This document shows positions 26,106 to 36,318 of a stretch of DNA of 64,000 nt, in pieces. Position 1 is the first letter of the stretch. Each line of letters starts with the position of its first letter. The notes under the pieces were generated by a model. That model did not search any database. It was not told the DNA's origin and worked only from the letters and a program-made list of their open reading frames with translations. The stretch lies in the NCBI RefSeq assembly GCF_008312885.1, contig NZ_VSSO01000003.1, positions 124,001 through 188,000 of the forward strand, given 5' to 3'. The translations under genes and the position numbers were made by a program. Origin of the DNA: Lolliginicoccus suaedae (GTDB taxonomy: Bacteria; Actinomycetota; Actinomycetes; Mycobacteriales; Mycobacteriaceae).

Positions 26106-26660
26106 CTAGTCGAGCGGCTCGACGGCCATGATGCGCTCGGCCATGGTGGTGAACTGCGCCTCGGTGGCGCTGCCAGTCATGGCGATGCGCACGTCGTCGA
26201 GGTCGACGAGCCAGATGGGCTCTCCGTTGCCGGCGCGGTAGAGGGTCCAGGTGGTTCCGTCGACCGTCTCGGTGCCGAGGACATTGTTGATATCGCCGTA
26301 GTGGTACTCGACGAGCCGCTGGGCACTGATGCCGGACTGGCTGTACCGAAGGTAGAGGTTGTCGTCGGTGACGTAGCCGATCCAGGTGACGATGCCGCCG
26401 CCGTCCTCCTCCAGCTCGACGCGCTGCCCGGAGTTGGGCTGCCATTCCGAGGGCGCGTCGGGGATGCGGATGGGGAAATCCACGATGGTGGCGTCGTACT
26501 CGAGGGCGAGCGTCTCGTCGATGCTGCCGACGGGGGCCGGGTCTGGGTTGCTCCACAGGCCGGAGATGCCAGCGACGAGCGCGATGAGGAGGACGAGCGG
26601 GATCATCGTGAGGAGCATGTCGCGCTGGTTCTGCAGGATGCGAGGTTTGTTCGACGCCAC
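26106..26660 (-). CDS. DUF4245 domain membrane-anchored protein
   Basis: This 184-residue protein has a short cytoplasmic N-terminus (VASNKPRILQNQRDM), one transmembrane helix (about residues 16-36, LLTMIPLVLLIALVAGISGLW) and a single extracytoplasmic domain. It matches the DUF4245 family, found beside glpX in Mycobacteriales (Rv1100-like). No catalytic motif is evident. The GTG at 26660 is chosen because it gives the typical family start just before the helix. It is divergent from glpX across a 218-base gap, which should contain both promoters; I cannot place them with confidence. Confidence 0.85.
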   Translation of the reverse strand: MASNKPRILQNQRDMLLTMIPLVLLIALVAGISGLWSNPDPAPVGSIDETLALEYDATIVDFPIRIPDAPSEWQPNSGQRVELEEDGGGIVTWIGYVTDDNLYLRYSQSGISAQRLVEYHYGDINNVLGTETVDGTTWTLYRAGNGEPIWLVDLDDVRIAMTGSATEAQFTTMAERIMAVEPLD

Positions 26661-26878
26661 GGGGCCAGTATTCCAAACTTCCGGCCAGGAACCCGCATCG
26701 CCGTGGCTGGCGATCCCTGGGTGCGCCGCGAAGCCCGCGGGCCACGACATGTTGCGCCTGCCGCCCACCCGGTGCGGGTTTCTCTGGAAGAATGCGAGCG
26801 AGCACATCCTGACGCTGTGGGCTCGTCGCTGCTCTGGGCGCCGGGCCCGGCGACAAACCTGAGGGAGGCACCTCGTCC

Positions 26879-27937
26879 ATGACGACCATTTCCGGTGGCA
26901 CACCCACCCCTGATCCTTTGCTGAACCCCAAGCCTGACCGCAATCTCGCGCTGGAGCTCGTGCGCGTCACCGAGGCGGGCGCGATGGCCGCGGGCCGGTG
27001 GGTCGGCCGTGGCGCGAAGGAGGGCGGGGACGGTGCCGCGGTGGATGCGATGCGCCAGCTCGTGAGCACGGTGACGATGCGTGGCACGGTGGTCATCGGG
27101 GAGGGCGAGAAGGACGAGGCCCCGATGCTGTACAACGGCGAGGAGGTCGGCAACGGCGAGGGTCCCGAGGTGGATGTGGCCGTTGATCCGATCGACGGGA
27201 CGACGCTGATGGCGAAGGGCAAGCCGAACGCCATCTCGGTCCTCGCGGTCGCCGAGCGCGGCGCGATGTTTGATCCGTCGGCGGTGTTCTACATGGAGAA
27301 GATCGCAGTGGGCCCGGATGCCGCGGATGTCATCGACATCAATGACCCGGTGAAGGCGAACATCCAGCGGGTGGCGAAGGCGCACAAGTCCAGCGTCGGT
27401 GATGTGGTGGTGTGCATCCTGGATCGCCCGCGCCACGCGAAGCTGATCCAGGAGGTCCGCGAGACGGGCGCGCGGATCCGGTTGATCTCTGATGGCGATG
27501 TCGCCGGCGCTATCGCCACGGCCCGTCCGGATTCGGGCACGGACATGCTGATGGGCATCGGTGGCACCCCGGAGGGCATCATCGCGGCCGCTGCGATGCG
27601 GTGCCTCGGTGGCACGCTGGTGGGCCGGCTGGCGCCGAAGGATGACGAGGAGCGGCAAAAGGCGCTGGATCGCGGGTATGACCTCGATCGGGTGCTGCTG
27701 ACCGAGGATCTCGTCGCGGGCGACAATGTGTTCTTCGTGGCCACCGGGATCACTGATGGCGATCTGCTGCGCGGTGTGCGCTACCGCGCGGGCGGCGCGA
27801 CGACCCAGTCGATCGTGATGCGCTCGAAGTCGGGCACGGTCCGGATGATCGAGGCCTATCATCGCCTGACGAAGCTGAAGTCGTACTCCAGCATTGATTT
27901 CGAGGGTGACGGCTCGGCGTTCCCGCCGTTGCCCTGA
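26879..27937 (+). CDS. glpX: Class II fructose-1,6-bisphosphatase
   Basis: This 352-residue GlpX-type phosphatase is the gluconeogenic step from fructose-1,6-bisphosphate to fructose-6-phosphate (EC 3.1.3.11). The metal motif DPIDGTT is at residues 103-109, with [11 protein letters not shown] upstream and [17 protein letters not shown] downstream. In mycobacteria the class II enzyme is the main fructose bisphosphatase. The ATG at 26879 follows GGGAGG with about ten bases. fumC starts 108 bases downstream on the same strand; whether they are co-transcribed is unclear. Confidence 0.95.
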   Translation: MTTISGGTPTPDPLLNPKPDRNLALELVRVTEAGAMAAGRWVGRGAKEGGDGAAVDAMRQLVSTVTMRGTVVIGEGEKDEAPMLYNGEEVGNGEGPEVDVAVDPIDGTTLMAKGKPNAISVLAVAERGAMFDPSAVFYMEKIAVGPDAADVIDINDPVKANIQRVAKAHKSSVGDVVVCILDRPRHAKLIQEVRETGARIRLISDGDVAGAIATARPDSGTDMLMGIGGTPEGIIAAAAMRCLGGTLVGRLAPKDDEERQKALDRGYDLDRVLLTEDLVAGDNVFFVATGITDGDLLRGVRYRAGGATTQSIVMRSKSGTVRMIEAYHRLTKLKSYSSIDFEGDGSAFPPLP

Positions 27938-28045
27938 TCGCTGGCGCCGATGGCGCCGCCCCTCGCTTCCCCTGCCTGGCGGGGGCAGCAGTATTGTGCA
28001 CGAACAGCAAGGCCCGAGAGCAAAGTCGACCATCCCGGAGGAACC

Positions 28046-29437
28046 GTGGCTGAACAGCAGTACCGCATCGAGCACGACACCATGGGAGAGGTGCGTGTCC
28101 CTGTCGACGCGTTGTGGCGCGCGCAGACGCAGCGCGCGGTGGAGAACTTCCCCATCAGTGGCCGTGGCCTCGAGCGCACGCAGATCCGTGCGATGGGCCT
28201 GTTGAAGGCCGCGTGCGCCAAGGTGAACAAGGATCTCGGGCTGCTCCCGGCCGAGCAGGCCGAGGCGATCATCGCGGCGGCCAACGAGATCGCCGAGGGC
28301 AAGCATGACGATCAGTTCCCGATCGATGTGTTCCAGACCGGCTCCGGCACGAGCTCGAACATGAACGCCAACGAGGTCATCGCGTCGATCGCCGCGCAGA
28401 ACGGCGTGACGGTCCACCCGAACGATCATGTGAACATGTCGCAGTCGTCGAACGATACGTTCCCCACTGCGACGCACCTCGCGGCGACCGAGGCTGCGAT
28501 CAAGACGCTGGTCCCCGCGCTCGAGCACCTGCACAAGGCGCTGCAGGCGAAGTCGGTGGAGTGGAAGAACGTGGTGAAGTCGGGCCGCACGCACCTGATG
28601 GATGCGGTTCCGGTGACGCTGGGCCAGGAGTTCGGCGGCTATGCACGACAGATCGAGGCGGGCATCGAGCGCGTCAAGGCGACGCTCCCCCGCCTGGGCG
28701 AGCTGCCGATCGGCGGCACCGCGGTGGGCAGCGGCCTCAACGCACCGGACAAGTTCGGCGCGAAGGTCGTCAAGGAGCTGAAGAAGTCCACGGGCTTGTC
28801 GGAGCTGCGCGAGGCCGCTGATCACTTCGAGGCGCAGGCCGCCCGCGATGGCCTGGTCGAGGCATCCGGCGCGCTGAAGACGATCGCGGTGTCGCTGACG
28901 AAGATCGCCAACGATATCCGCTGGATGGGCTCCGGCCCGCTGACTGGCCTCGGCGAGCTCCAGCTGCCGGACCTGCAGCCGGGCTCGTCGATCATGCCGG
29001 GCAAGGTGAACCCGGTCATCCCGGAGGCCGTGACGCAGGTCGGCGCGCAGATCATCGGCAATGATGCTGCCGTCACGTGGGGCGGCGGCAATGGCGCGTT
29101 CGAGCTGAACGTCTACATCCCGATGATGGCGCGCAACGTGCTGGAGTCGTTCACGCTGCTCTCCAACGTGTCGCGCATCTTCGCGGATCGCTGCATCGCG
29201 GGGCTGGTGGCCAACACCGAGCACCTCAAGGAGCTCGCCGAGTCCTCGCCGTCGATCGTGACGCCGCTCAACAGCGCCATCGGCTACGAGGAGGCTGCCG
29301 CGGTCGCGAAGGAAGCGCTCAAGGAGAAGAAGACGATCCGGCAGACCGTGATCGACCGCGGCCTTGTGCCGGAGAAGCTGTCGGAGGCCGAGCTCGACAA
29401 GCGCCTCGATGTGCTCGCCATGGCGAAGGTCAAGTAG
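28046..29437 (+). CDS. fumC: Class II fumarate hydratase
   Basis: This 463-residue fumarase (EC 4.2.1.2) of the aspartase/fumarase superfamily interconverts fumarate and malate in the TCA cycle. It has [14 protein letters not shown], the catalytic-base region SGRTHLMDA and the signature [10 protein letters not shown] at residues 313-322, with the catalytic serine on that loop. Class II enzymes need no iron-sulfur cluster. The GTG at 28046 has GGAGGA directly upstream and yields [16 protein letters not shown], the usual start. A strong terminator follows. Confidence 0.96.
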   Translation: MAEQQYRIEHDTMGEVRVPVDALWRAQTQRAVENFPISGRGLERTQIRAMGLLKAACAKVNKDLGLLPAEQAEAIIAAANEIAEGKHDDQFPIDVFQTGSGTSSNMNANEVIASIAAQNGVTVHPNDHVNMSQSSNDTFPTATHLAATEAAIKTLVPALEHLHKALQAKSVEWKNVVKSGRTHLMDAVPVTLGQEFGGYARQIEAGIERVKATLPRLGELPIGGTAVGSGLNAPDKFGAKVVKELKKSTGLSELREAADHFEAQAARDGLVEASGALKTIAVSLTKIANDIRWMGSGPLTGLGELQLPDLQPGSSIMPGKVNPVIPEAVTQVGAQIIGNDAAVTWGGGNGAFELNVYIPMMARNVLESFTLLSNVSRIFADRCIAGLVANTEHLKELAESSPSIVTPLNSAIGYEEAAAVAKEALKEKKTIRQTVIDRGLVPEKLSEAELDKRLDVLAMAKVK

Positions 29438-29455
29438 GCCTGTCGCATTGCGCCT

Positions 29456-29499
29456 AGCTGCCCGGTAGCGGACCTGTTCCGCTGCCGGGCAGCTGTTTT
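29456..29499 (+). terminator. Rho-independent terminator of fumC
   Basis: AGCTGCCCGGTAGCGGA (from 29456) pairs with TCCGCTGCCGGGCAGCT (to 29494) over about 16 pairs, followed by GTTTTG. This is the clearest intrinsic terminator in the window. Confidence 0.85.
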
Positions 29500-29635
29500 G
29501 ATGCACGCGCGGTCTCGTCTGCGTTGCGGTCTGGTTGAGCCGGGAGGAACGGGCCCGGCGGCGTGCTACGAATGCTGGAGCGGTCGTGTCAGCGCGGCCA
29601 GTATCGCAAGGCGTGGACAATGATTGGAGCGGCCA

Positions 29636-29884
29636 ATGCTGGATGCATTCCTCGATGGGGGATTCGATCTGCTCGGCGTCGTGGGTGGCGACGCCCTGAA
29701 CGAGGTGTTCGGTGAGATCTTCGGGCAAGTCTCGACCGGGATGCTCGATGCGATCCTCGGTACCCTCACCGAGTCGGGCATTCTCGATCAGCTCGATACG
29801 ATGTCGTTCGGCGAGGCACCCGCCGAGGATCCGGGCGTCACGGCCCCGCTGGACGAGGCCGAGGATCTGACCGGCGAGGAGTGA
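29636..29884 (+). CDS. Small acidic hypothetical protein (82 aa)
   Basis: This short acidic protein has a hydrophobic, Gly/Leu/Phe-rich first half (LDGGFDLLGVVGGDALNEV, FGQVSTGMLDAILGTL) and a strongly acidic C-terminal tail ending in EDLTGEE. Codon use is typical of the genome. The ATG at 29636 has GGAG seven to eight bases ahead; a TTG at 29624 is an alternative. It stands alone between the fumC terminator and a bidirectional terminator, so it has its own transcript. I recognise no family and no export signal. Confidence 0.65.
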   Translation: MLDAFLDGGFDLLGVVGGDALNEVFGEIFGQVSTGMLDAILGTLTESGILDQLDTMSFGEAPAEDPGVTAPLDEAEDLTGEE

Positions 29885-29936
29885 CCCGTCGAATGCTGCA
29901 GGGGCATCTTCCCCGCGGCATTCGCCCGATGACTGA

Positions 29937-29969
29937 GGACGGCCCCGGGGAATCATCCCGGGGCCGTCC
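29937..29969. terminator. Bidirectional terminator between the acidic protein gene and phoH2
   Basis: GGACGGCCCCGGG (29937-29949) and CCCGGGGCCGTCC (29957-29969) form a perfect 13-bp stem with a 7-base loop between two convergent genes. Confidence 0.8.
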
Positions 29970-29993
29970 GCCGTTTGCCGCGAAGCAGCCGCG

Positions 29994-31298
29994 TCAGCTT
30001 TCCAGCAGGTCGGTCACCAGCGCCGCGATGGGAGAACGCTCGCTGCGCGTCAGGGTGATGTGCGCGAACAGCGGGTGCCCCTTGAGCTTCTCGATGACCG
30101 CAGCTACCCCATCGAACCGGCCGACGCGGAGGTTGTCGCGCTGGGCGATATCGTGGGTGAGCACGACCCGCGACCCGGTGCCGAGGCGGGAGAGCACGGT
30201 GAGCAGCACGTTGCGCTCCAGGGACTGGGCCTCGTCGACGATGACGAACGAATCGTGGAGGCTGCGTCCGCGGATGTGGGTGAGCGGCAGGACCTCGAGC
30301 ATGCCGCGGGAGAGCACTTCCTCGATCACGTTGGGGCTGGCGAGCCCTTCGAGGGTGTCGAACACGGCCTGCGCCCAGGGCCCCATCTTCTCGCTCTCGC
30401 TGCCCGGCAGGTAGCCGAGCTCCTGTCCGCCGACGGCGTAGAGGGGCCGGAACACCACGATCTTGCGGTGGTTGCCATGCTCGAGGACTGATTCGAGCCC
30501 GGCGCACAGGGCGAGGGCTGACTTGCCGGTGCCCGCGCGGCCGCCGAGGGAAACGATGCCGACACTGTCGTCGAGGAGGATGTCGAGGGCGATGCGCTGC
30601 TCCGCGGACCGTCCGTGCAGCCCGAATGCCTCCCGGTCGCCCCGGACGAGCTTGATGGTCTTGTCGGCGGTGACGCGGCCCAGGGCGCTCGAGCTCGCGG
30701 AGAGCAGCCGCAGGCCGGTGTGGCAGGGCAGCTCGCGGGCCTCCTCGAGATCGATCTCGCCGGTCTCGAACAGCGCATCGATGGTGGCGCGATCGACGGA
30801 GACCTCGGTCATGCCGGTCCAGCCGGAGATCACGACGTCGTGGGCGTGGTACTCGTCGGCGCGCAGGCCCACGGCCCCGGCCTTGACGCGCAGCGGGATG
30901 TCCTTGCTGACGAGCACCACATCCTGGCCCTCCGCGGCGAGGTTGAGCGCGCAGGCGAGGATGCGCGAGTCGTTGGTCTCGGTGCGGAAACCCGCGGGCA
31001 GGACATCGGGATCGATGTGGTTGAGCTCGACGCGGAGGGTGCCGCCGAGGGTGCCGACGGGCACGGGGCTGTCGAGCCGGCCGTGCTCGGTGCGGAGGTC
31101 CTCGAGGGTGCGCAGGGATTCCCGGGCGAACCAGCCGAGCTCGGGGTGGTGGCGCTTGGCCTCGAGCTCGCCGATGACGACGAGAGGAAGGACGATGTGG
31201 TGCTCGTCGAACCGCGCGAGCGCCCTCGGGTCGGACAGCAGGACCGACGTGTCGAGGACATATGTGCGGACGGAACGTGGGGTGTTCGTCACGGTCAC
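29994..31298 (-). CDS. phoH2: PhoH2 protein: PIN-domain RNase fused to PhoH ATPase/helicase
   Basis: This 434-residue two-domain protein, close to the length of mycobacterial PhoH2, unwinds and cuts RNA. The N-terminal PIN domain (about 10-150) shows acidic residues including Asp16 in [13 protein letters not shown] and later [10 protein letters not shown]. The C-terminal PhoH domain has Walker [14 protein letters not shown] with Lys259 and Walker [11 protein letters not shown]. The GTG at 31298 is preferred: GGAG lies five bases upstream and the protein then begins just before the PIN strand. No antitoxin-like ORF of convincing quality precedes it here. Confidence 0.93.
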   Translation of the reverse strand: MTVTNTPRSVRTYVLDTSVLLSDPRALARFDEHHIVLPLVVIGELEAKRHHPELGWFARESLRTLEDLRTEHGRLDSPVPVGTLGGTLRVELNHIDPDVLPAGFRTETNDSRILACALNLAAEGQDVVLVSKDIPLRVKAGAVGLRADEYHAHDVVISGWTGMTEVSVDRATIDALFETGEIDLEEARELPCHTGLRLLSASSSALGRVTADKTIKLVRGDREAFGLHGRSAEQRIALDILLDDSVGIVSLGGRAGTGKSALALCAGLESVLEHGNHRKIVVFRPLYAVGGQELGYLPGSESEKMGPWAQAVFDTLEGLASPNVIEEVLSRGMLEVLPLTHIRGRSLHDSFVIVDEAQSLERNVLLTVLSRLGTGSRVVLTHDIAQRDNLRVGRFDGVAAVIEKLKGHPLFAHITLTRSERSPIAALVTDLLES

Positions 31299-31505
31299 GG
31301 GCGCTCCTTTGCCCACGCGCACCACTGTGGGCGGTCTCGCTGTGGCCGGGGTGGTCCCGTGCGCCGGGTCGGGTGCCGACCCTTTCGTGATGGCGGTCAG
31401 GGCTTCCCGGGTAGGCACGTGATGTGCCCTACACCGGCGACGCTACCGCTCGCTCGTTGTCGAGGTGACGCCATGGCGGTAAACGTTGGGTGAACCGTTA
31501 CGAAA

Positions 31506-31542
31506 GGCGGCGAGACCACTGTTCACCTGTGGTTTCGCCGCC
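31506..31542 (-). terminator. Terminator of glyA
   Basis: GGCGGCGAGACCAC (31506-31519) and GTGGTTTCGCCGCC (31529-31542) pair over 14 positions with one G-U or A-C position and a 9-base loop, 14 bases behind the glyA stop. On the minus strand it is followed by CTTTCG. Confidence 0.75.
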
Positions 31543-31555
31543 TTCGTCGTGCTTG

Positions 31556-32857
31556 CTAGCCGATCAGGCGCCAGTCCTCGAGGCCCTCGTACAGCGGGAG
31601 CTCCTTCGCCAGCGCGGAGACCTCGCCACGTAGCTTATCCACGTCGGCGGCGCCGGTGAGGGCGCGGGCGATGATGTCGGCGACCTTGCTGAACTCGGCG
31701 TCGCCGAACCCGCGGGTGGCGAGCGCGGCGGTGCCGATGCGCAGGCCGGAGGTGACCATCGGCGGCCTCGGGTCGAACGGGACAGCGTTGCGGTTGACGG
31801 TGATGCCTGCCTCGTGGAGGAGGTCCTCGGCCTGCTGGCCGTCGAGCTCGGAATCACGCAGGTCGACGAGCACGAGGTGCACATCGGTGCCGCCGGTGAG
31901 GACGGAGATGCCCTTGCCCGCGACGTCGCTGTGGGTGAGGCGCTCCGCGATGATGCGGGCACCGGAGAGGGTGCGCTGCTGGCGCTGCGCGAACTCCTCG
32001 GTCGCGGCGATCTTGAACGCGACTGCCTTCGCGGCGATCGCATGCATCAGCGGTCCACCCTGCTGCCCGGGGAAAACTGCCGAGTTGATGGGCTTCTGCC
32101 ATTCCTTGGTGCCCATGATCAGCCCGGAGCGGGGGCCGCCGAGCGTCTTGTGGACGGTGGTGGAGACGATGTCGGCGTGCGGCACGGGCGAGGGGTGCAG
32201 GCCCGCGGCGACGAGGCCAGCGAAGTGGGCCATGTCCACCCACAGCTTCGCGCCGACCTCATCAGCGATGGCGCGGAACGCGGCGAAGTCCTGCTGGCGG
32301 GGGTAGGCCGACCAGCCGGCGACGATGACCTCGGGGCGGAACTCGAGCGCCTTCGCGCGGATGGCGTCCATGTCCACGCGGAAGGTGGTGGGATCGACGC
32401 CGTAGAAGCCGACCTCGTAGAGCTTGCCGGAGAAGTTGAGGCGCATGCCGTGGGTGAGGTGGCCGCCGTGGGCGAGATCGAGGCCCATCAGCCGCTCGCC
32501 CGGCTTCATCAGCGCATGCAGGACCGCCGCGTTGGCCTGGGCGCCCGCATGGGGCTGCACGTTGGCGAACTCGGCGCCGAACAGGGCCTTGGCACGATCG
32601 CGCGCGAGGTTCTCGACGACATCGACGTGCTCGCAGCCACCGTAGTAGCGGCGCCCCGGGTAGCCCTCGGCGTACTTGTTGGTCAGGACGGAGCCCTGGG
32701 CCTGCAGCACCGCACGGGGCACGAAGTTCTCCGACGCGATCATCTCGAGGGTGTCGCGCTGCCTCGCGAGCTCACCGGCCATCGCTGCCGCGACGTCGGG
32801 ATCGACCTCAGCGAGCGATGCGGTGAAGCTCGAAGCGGCAGCGGATGCAGCAGTCAT
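31556..32857 (-). CDS. glyA: Serine hydroxymethyltransferase
   Basis: This 433-residue PLP enzyme converts serine and tetrahydrofolate to glycine and methylene-tetrahydrofolate (EC 2.1.2.1). It has the N-terminal [32 protein letters not shown], and the PLP Lys237 in [16 protein letters not shown]. The length is standard. The ATG at 32857 lies eight bases after AGGAGA. It ends in a strong terminator. In gene order it sits between coaA and phoH2 as in related genomes, but a DUF885 gene has been placed between it and coaA. Confidence 0.96.
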   Translation of the reverse strand: MTAASAAASSFTASLAEVDPDVAAAMAGELARQRDTLEMIASENFVPRAVLQAQGSVLTNKYAEGYPGRRYYGGCEHVDVVENLARDRAKALFGAEFANVQPHAGAQANAAVLHALMKPGERLMGLDLAHGGHLTHGMRLNFSGKLYEVGFYGVDPTTFRVDMDAIRAKALEFRPEVIVAGWSAYPRQQDFAAFRAIADEVGAKLWVDMAHFAGLVAAGLHPSPVPHADIVSTTVHKTLGGPRSGLIMGTKEWQKPINSAVFPGQQGGPLMHAIAAKAVAFKIAATEEFAQRQQRTLSGARIIAERLTHSDVAGKGISVLTGGTDVHLVLVDLRDSELDGQQAEDLLHEAGITVNRNAVPFDPRPPMVTSGLRIGTAALATRGFGDAEFSKVADIIARALTGAADVDKLRGEVSALAKELPLYEGLEDWRLIG

Positions 32858-32974
32858 CAGTGAAATCTCCTGGGTTCTTCGTCCGTGGCGACGTCGATCG
32901 CGCGAAGCCTGCCCAAGTGTACGGAACTTCACAGCCCCGGTGAAACCCGCCACGAGCGAGCAGCAGCGGACGGT

Positions 32975-34219
32975 TCAGCTCCGTGCCCGGCCGAGATCGG
33001 CCCGCAGCGTGCCCGGCAGCAGGGGCTCGTCGAGCAGCCGCGCGAACCTTCCCCCCGAGCCTGGCTGCCCGGCCACCGGGGTGCTCGTGTCGTCGAGGCG
33101 CAACCAGTCGCGCAGCAACTGGTAGCCCTCCACATAGGTGCTCACGTAGGCCCGCCAGAGCGGCGAGGTGAGGAACCGGAGCGTCTGCCGGGCGCGCTGC
33201 GGGGTGATGAGCAGCCAGCGCTGCAGGAACTCCGCCACCTCGTCGGCATCGGCGTGGCGGTCGTGGAGCATGATGGCCGCGTCCTGCCGGACGGCCAGCA
33301 GCCCCGATGCCGCGGCGGCGATCCGTTGCGCGCGCTCCCCGTCGAAGCGCAGGCCAAGGTCGGCGTAGATCTCCTGGGCCCAGGTGCCCCACTGCTCCCC
33401 CGCTGCCGCGTGCAGCGCGAGGTCCGCGAGCCCCTCGGCCATGAGGCATTGCGGGGTATTGACGAGGAAGATGGTCTGCTCGGGCTGCCCCTGCTCGACG
33501 AGCGCGATGTCCTTGTGGCAGTGCTCGGTGTGGTGGCCGGGGTATGCCTCGTGGGCGATCAGGTGCGGCAGCGAGGAGGTGTGCTGCCGCAGGTCGGCGT
33601 TGATGGCAACGGTGGAGCGGAAGCCGCCCTCGTAATAGTTGAAGCCCGACCACGGCTTGTCGGTGACGATGTCGAAGGTGACCTGCTCGTTGGCGGGCAG
33701 GCCGAAGCGGGTCCGCACGATATCGCGCAGCGCGCTCGAGAATGCCGCCACGCATTCGTCGAGCCGCTCGGGCGGGATCTCCTCGCTGGCCCGGTGCGCG
33801 CGCATCCGCTCGGCGAGGTCGTCGTTCCCGGGGAGGAGCGCGTCGAGCTCGCGGTGGGCCTGCCGGTAGTGCTCGGGGTCGCCGAGCCCGATCTCGACGT
33901 CGAAGTAGTCGCGGACCTCCTCGATGAACGGGACAGCCTCGCCGGCGAGCTTGCGGCCGGAGCACTCGAGCGCCCGCAGGTGCGTGGCGATGAACTCGCG
34001 GCGCTGCGCCGGCAGATCGCTCTGGTCGATGTCGCGGCGCAGCCGGCGGGCCTCGGCGGCGAGCCGCGCGGGATCGGGAGCGGGTTCGTCGAGGACCTCG
34101 CGCCGCAGCGCGGGATCGCCGGTGTAGGCGTCGACGAATCCTTCCTCGATGCGGTCGAACCGCAGACCGAGCCGCAGGTAGTCGTTGACGAGTCCGTCCG
34201 TGGGCGCCGCGCTGTCCAT
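32975..34219 (-). CDS. DUF885 family protein, putative metallopeptidase
   Basis: This 414-residue, mostly helical protein belongs to the DUF885 family. The most conserved block is IAHEAYPGHHTEHCHKD, with His223, Glu224, His229 and His230 as likely zinc ligands and catalytic Glu. A second block, GLADLALHAAAGEQW, follows about 60 residues later. The family is thought to be peptidase-like but few members are characterised. There is no signal peptide, so it is probably cytoplasmic. ATG 34219 is chosen to match the family N-terminus (LVNDYLRLGLRFDRI). It is divergent from coaA and not coupled to glyA. Confidence 0.8.
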   Translation of the reverse strand: MDSAAPTDGLVNDYLRLGLRFDRIEEGFVDAYTGDPALRREVLDEPAPDPARLAAEARRLRRDIDQSDLPAQRREFIATHLRALECSGRKLAGEAVPFIEEVRDYFDVEIGLGDPEHYRQAHRELDALLPGNDDLAERMRAHRASEEIPPERLDECVAAFSSALRDIVRTRFGLPANEQVTFDIVTDKPWSGFNYYEGGFRSTVAINADLRQHTSSLPHLIAHEAYPGHHTEHCHKDIALVEQGQPEQTIFLVNTPQCLMAEGLADLALHAAAGEQWGTWAQEIYADLGLRFDGERAQRIAAAASGLLAVRQDAAIMLHDRHADADEVAEFLQRWLLITPQRARQTLRFLTSPLWRAYVSTYVEGYQLLRDWLRLDDTSTPVAGQPGSGGRFARLLDEPLLPGTLRADLGRARS

Positions 34220-34421
34220 GACGGTCCACGATATCGGCAACGCGGCCGTGCCCGCCGAGGTACTGGATCCGGAGCGCGTCGCAGGGGCTAGGATCTGCCT
34301 GTAGGGCCGCGTGGGCAGGGCATCGGGCCAAGCACGAGGAGTTGACGATCAGTTCGAACATCGGTGAGCGCACGGAATCCAGGTCCGGCGCCCGGCACTA
34401 CGCCAGCGAGGGGGCTTGTCG

Positions 34422-35345
34422 ATGAGCGAGCCGAGCCCGTATGTGGCGTTCACCCGCGACCAATGGCGAGGGCTGCGCAGGTCGCAGCCGATGGTGCTGA
34501 CCGAGGATGAGCTGCGCGGGCTGCGCGGACTCGGCGAGCAGATCGATCTCGCGGAGGTCGAGGAGGTGTACCTGCCGCTTTCCCGGCTGATCCATTTGCA
34601 GGTGGCGGCGCGGCAAAGGCTGTTCGCCGCGACCGCGACATTCCTCGGCGAGGCGCACCCCGACCAGCAGGTCCCGTTCGTGATCGGGGTCGCCGGTAGC
34701 GTCGCGGTGGGCAAGTCCACCACCGCGCGCGTGCTGCAGGCGCTGCTCGCGCGGTGGGAGAACCATCCGCGGGTGGACCTAGTGACCACCGATGGGTTCC
34801 TGCATTCGACGCGGGAGCTGCAGCGGCGCGGGATCATGCACCGCAAGGGTTTTCCCGATAGCTATGACCGGCGGGCGCTGCTGCGCTTCGTCACGGAGGT
34901 CAAGTCGGGCGCCGCGGAGGTTTCCGCGCCGGTGTACTCGCATCATGCGTATGACATCGTGGCCGGGGCGCGGCACGTGGTGCGCCAGCCCGACATCCTG
35001 ATCATCGAGGGCTTGAACGTGCTGCAGACCGGCCCGACGCTGATGGTGTCGGACCTGTTCGATTTCTCCATCTATGTCGATGCGCGCATCGAGGACATCG
35101 AGGACTGGTACATCCAGCGGTTCCTGACGCTGCGCAAGACGGCGTTCGCGGATCCGCGCTCGCACTTCCACCACTACTCGTCGCTGTCGGATGAGGATGC
35201 GCGCGCCAAGGCGTCCGAGATCTGGGCGTCGATCAACTATCCGAACCTCGTGGAGAACATCCTGCCGACCCGCCCCCGGGCGACGCTGGTGCTGCGCAAG
35301 GACAACAATCACCGGATCAACAGGCTGCGGCTGCGCAAGCTGTGA
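34422..35345 (+). CDS. coaA: Type I pantothenate kinase
   Basis: This 307-residue PanK-I enzyme is the committed step of coenzyme A synthesis (EC 2.7.1.33). The P-loop is [12 protein letters not shown] with Lys98, followed by [25 protein letters not shown] and YSHHAYDIV. The C-terminal [36 protein letters not shown] and [11 protein letters not shown] are diagnostic of the type I family. The ATG at 34422 has GAGGGGG upstream. It is convergent with the cis-prenyltransferase gene, only 18 bases away. Confidence 0.96.
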   Translation: MSEPSPYVAFTRDQWRGLRRSQPMVLTEDELRGLRGLGEQIDLAEVEEVYLPLSRLIHLQVAARQRLFAATATFLGEAHPDQQVPFVIGVAGSVAVGKSTTARVLQALLARWENHPRVDLVTTDGFLHSTRELQRRGIMHRKGFPDSYDRRALLRFVTEVKSGAAEVSAPVYSHHAYDIVAGARHVVRQPDILIIEGLNVLQTGPTLMVSDLFDFSIYVDARIEDIEDWYIQRFLTLRKTAFADPRSHFHHYSSLSDEDARAKASEIWASINYPNLVENILPTRPRATLVLRKDNNHRINRLRLRKL

Positions 35346-35363
35346 GCCTGCCGCCGGTGCTTC

Positions 35364-36134
35364 TCAGCGACCGAAGCGGCGGTGGCGGGCGCCGTAGTCG
35401 CGCAGTGCGCGGAGGAAGTCGACGCGCCGGAACTCGGGCCAGTAGGCCTCGGTGAACCAGATCTCGGAGTAGGCGCTCTGCCACAGCAGGAAGCCGGAGA
35501 GGCGTTGCTCGCCGGAGGTGCGGATGACGAGGTCGGGGTCGGGCTGGCCTGAGGTGTAGAGGTGATCGGCGATGCCTTCGACGGTGATGGACTCGATGAG
35601 CTCGTCGCCGGTCTTCCCCGCGGAGATGGCGCGGGCGAGCAGCGCGCGGACGGCGTCGGAAATCTCCTGGCGGCCGCCATAGCCGACCGCGACGTTGACG
35701 TTGGTCCCGGTGCGCCCGCGGGTGCGCCGCGCGGCCTCCTGAAGACGCGTCGCGGCGGCTTCCGGGAGCAATTCCATCGCACCGACGACGCGGACGCGCC
35801 AGTTCTTGCCGGGCCCGGAGATCTCCTCGACGACGTCGGTGATGATCTCGAGGAGCGCGGCGAGCTCATCGGGGTCGCGGTGGAGGTTCTCGGTGGAGAG
35901 CAGGTAGATCGTGGTGAGGCCGACGCCTGCCTCGTCGCACCATTCGAGCATCTCGGCGATCTTGCGCGCGCCCATGCGGTAGCCGTGGCTGACGTCGGTG
36001 AAGCCCGCCGCGCGTGCCCAGCGGCGGTTTCCGTCGCAGAGGACGGCGATGTGCTTGGGACGCTGCATGCCTTCGAGCTTCCGGAGGAGTCGCTGCTCGT
36101 ACAGCCGGTACACCGTTGTGGACGGTAGCTTCAC
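35364..36134 (-). CDS. uppS: Cis-prenyl diphosphate synthase (Z-FPP or polyprenyl synthase)
   Basis: This 256-residue UPP-synthase family enzyme elongates allylic diphosphates with IPP in cis, supplying the lipid carriers for peptidoglycan and arabinogalactan. The catalytic Asp34 is in LCDGNRRWAR, followed by ISTENLHR-like LLSTENLHRDPDE and the C-terminal RTSGEQRLSGFLLWQSAYSEIWF. Its gene neighbourhood and length match the mycobacterial short-chain Z-farnesyl diphosphate synthase (Rv1086) rather than the decaprenyl enzyme, but product length cannot be read from sequence here. The GTG at 36134 is the likely start. It is divergent from the hemolysin-III gene. Confidence 0.9.
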   Translation of the reverse strand: MKLPSTTVYRLYEQRLLRKLEGMQRPKHIAVLCDGNRRWARAAGFTDVSHGYRMGARKIAEMLEWCDEAGVGLTTIYLLSTENLHRDPDELAALLEIITDVVEEISGPGKNWRVRVVGAMELLPEAAATRLQEAARRTRGRTGTNVNVAVGYGGRQEISDAVRALLARAISAGKTGDELIESITVEGIADHLYTSGQPDPDLVIRTSGEQRLSGFLLWQSAYSEIWFTEAYWPEFRRVDFLRALRDYGARHRRFGR

Positions 36135-36246
36135 AGTTCGATCACCACGGTGACGTAGCCTACGCCGCTTGCCAGGCAGCTTTGGGCGACTCGGGGGAGG
36201 ACAATGGATTAACGGCGAGTTGAACGCGCCACACAGCAAGTTACTG

Positions 36247-36276
36247 TTGCGTAACCTACGCTACCGTAAGTAAAGT
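36247..36276 (+). promoter_or_regulatory. Candidate promoter of the hemolysin-III gene
   Basis: TTGCGT (36247-36252), an 18-base spacer and TAAAGT (36271-36276) fit a housekeeping actinobacterial promoter. A 5' leader of about 35 bases with AAGGAGG would follow. Confidence 0.45.
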
Positions 36277-36318
36277 TCCTGCCCGGACAAACAGCCCTAT
36301 AAGGAGGCGACGGCTCCC

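Noticed and set aside
26603-29956. A 1117-codon minus-strand open frame opposite glpX and fumC
   Set aside because: It is an antisense shadow of two unmistakable enzymes, has His/Arg/Asp-rich low-complexity composition and shows no domain.
29994-31555. A PhoAT-PhoH2 toxin-antitoxin pair
   Set aside because: The region upstream of phoH2 up to glyA holds no convincing antitoxin ORF on the same strand, so only PhoH2 is called.
34300-34420. A tRNA-like GTTCGAA in the coaA upstream region
   Set aside because: No acceptor stem or anticodon arm can be folded around it; no tRNA elsewhere in the window either.
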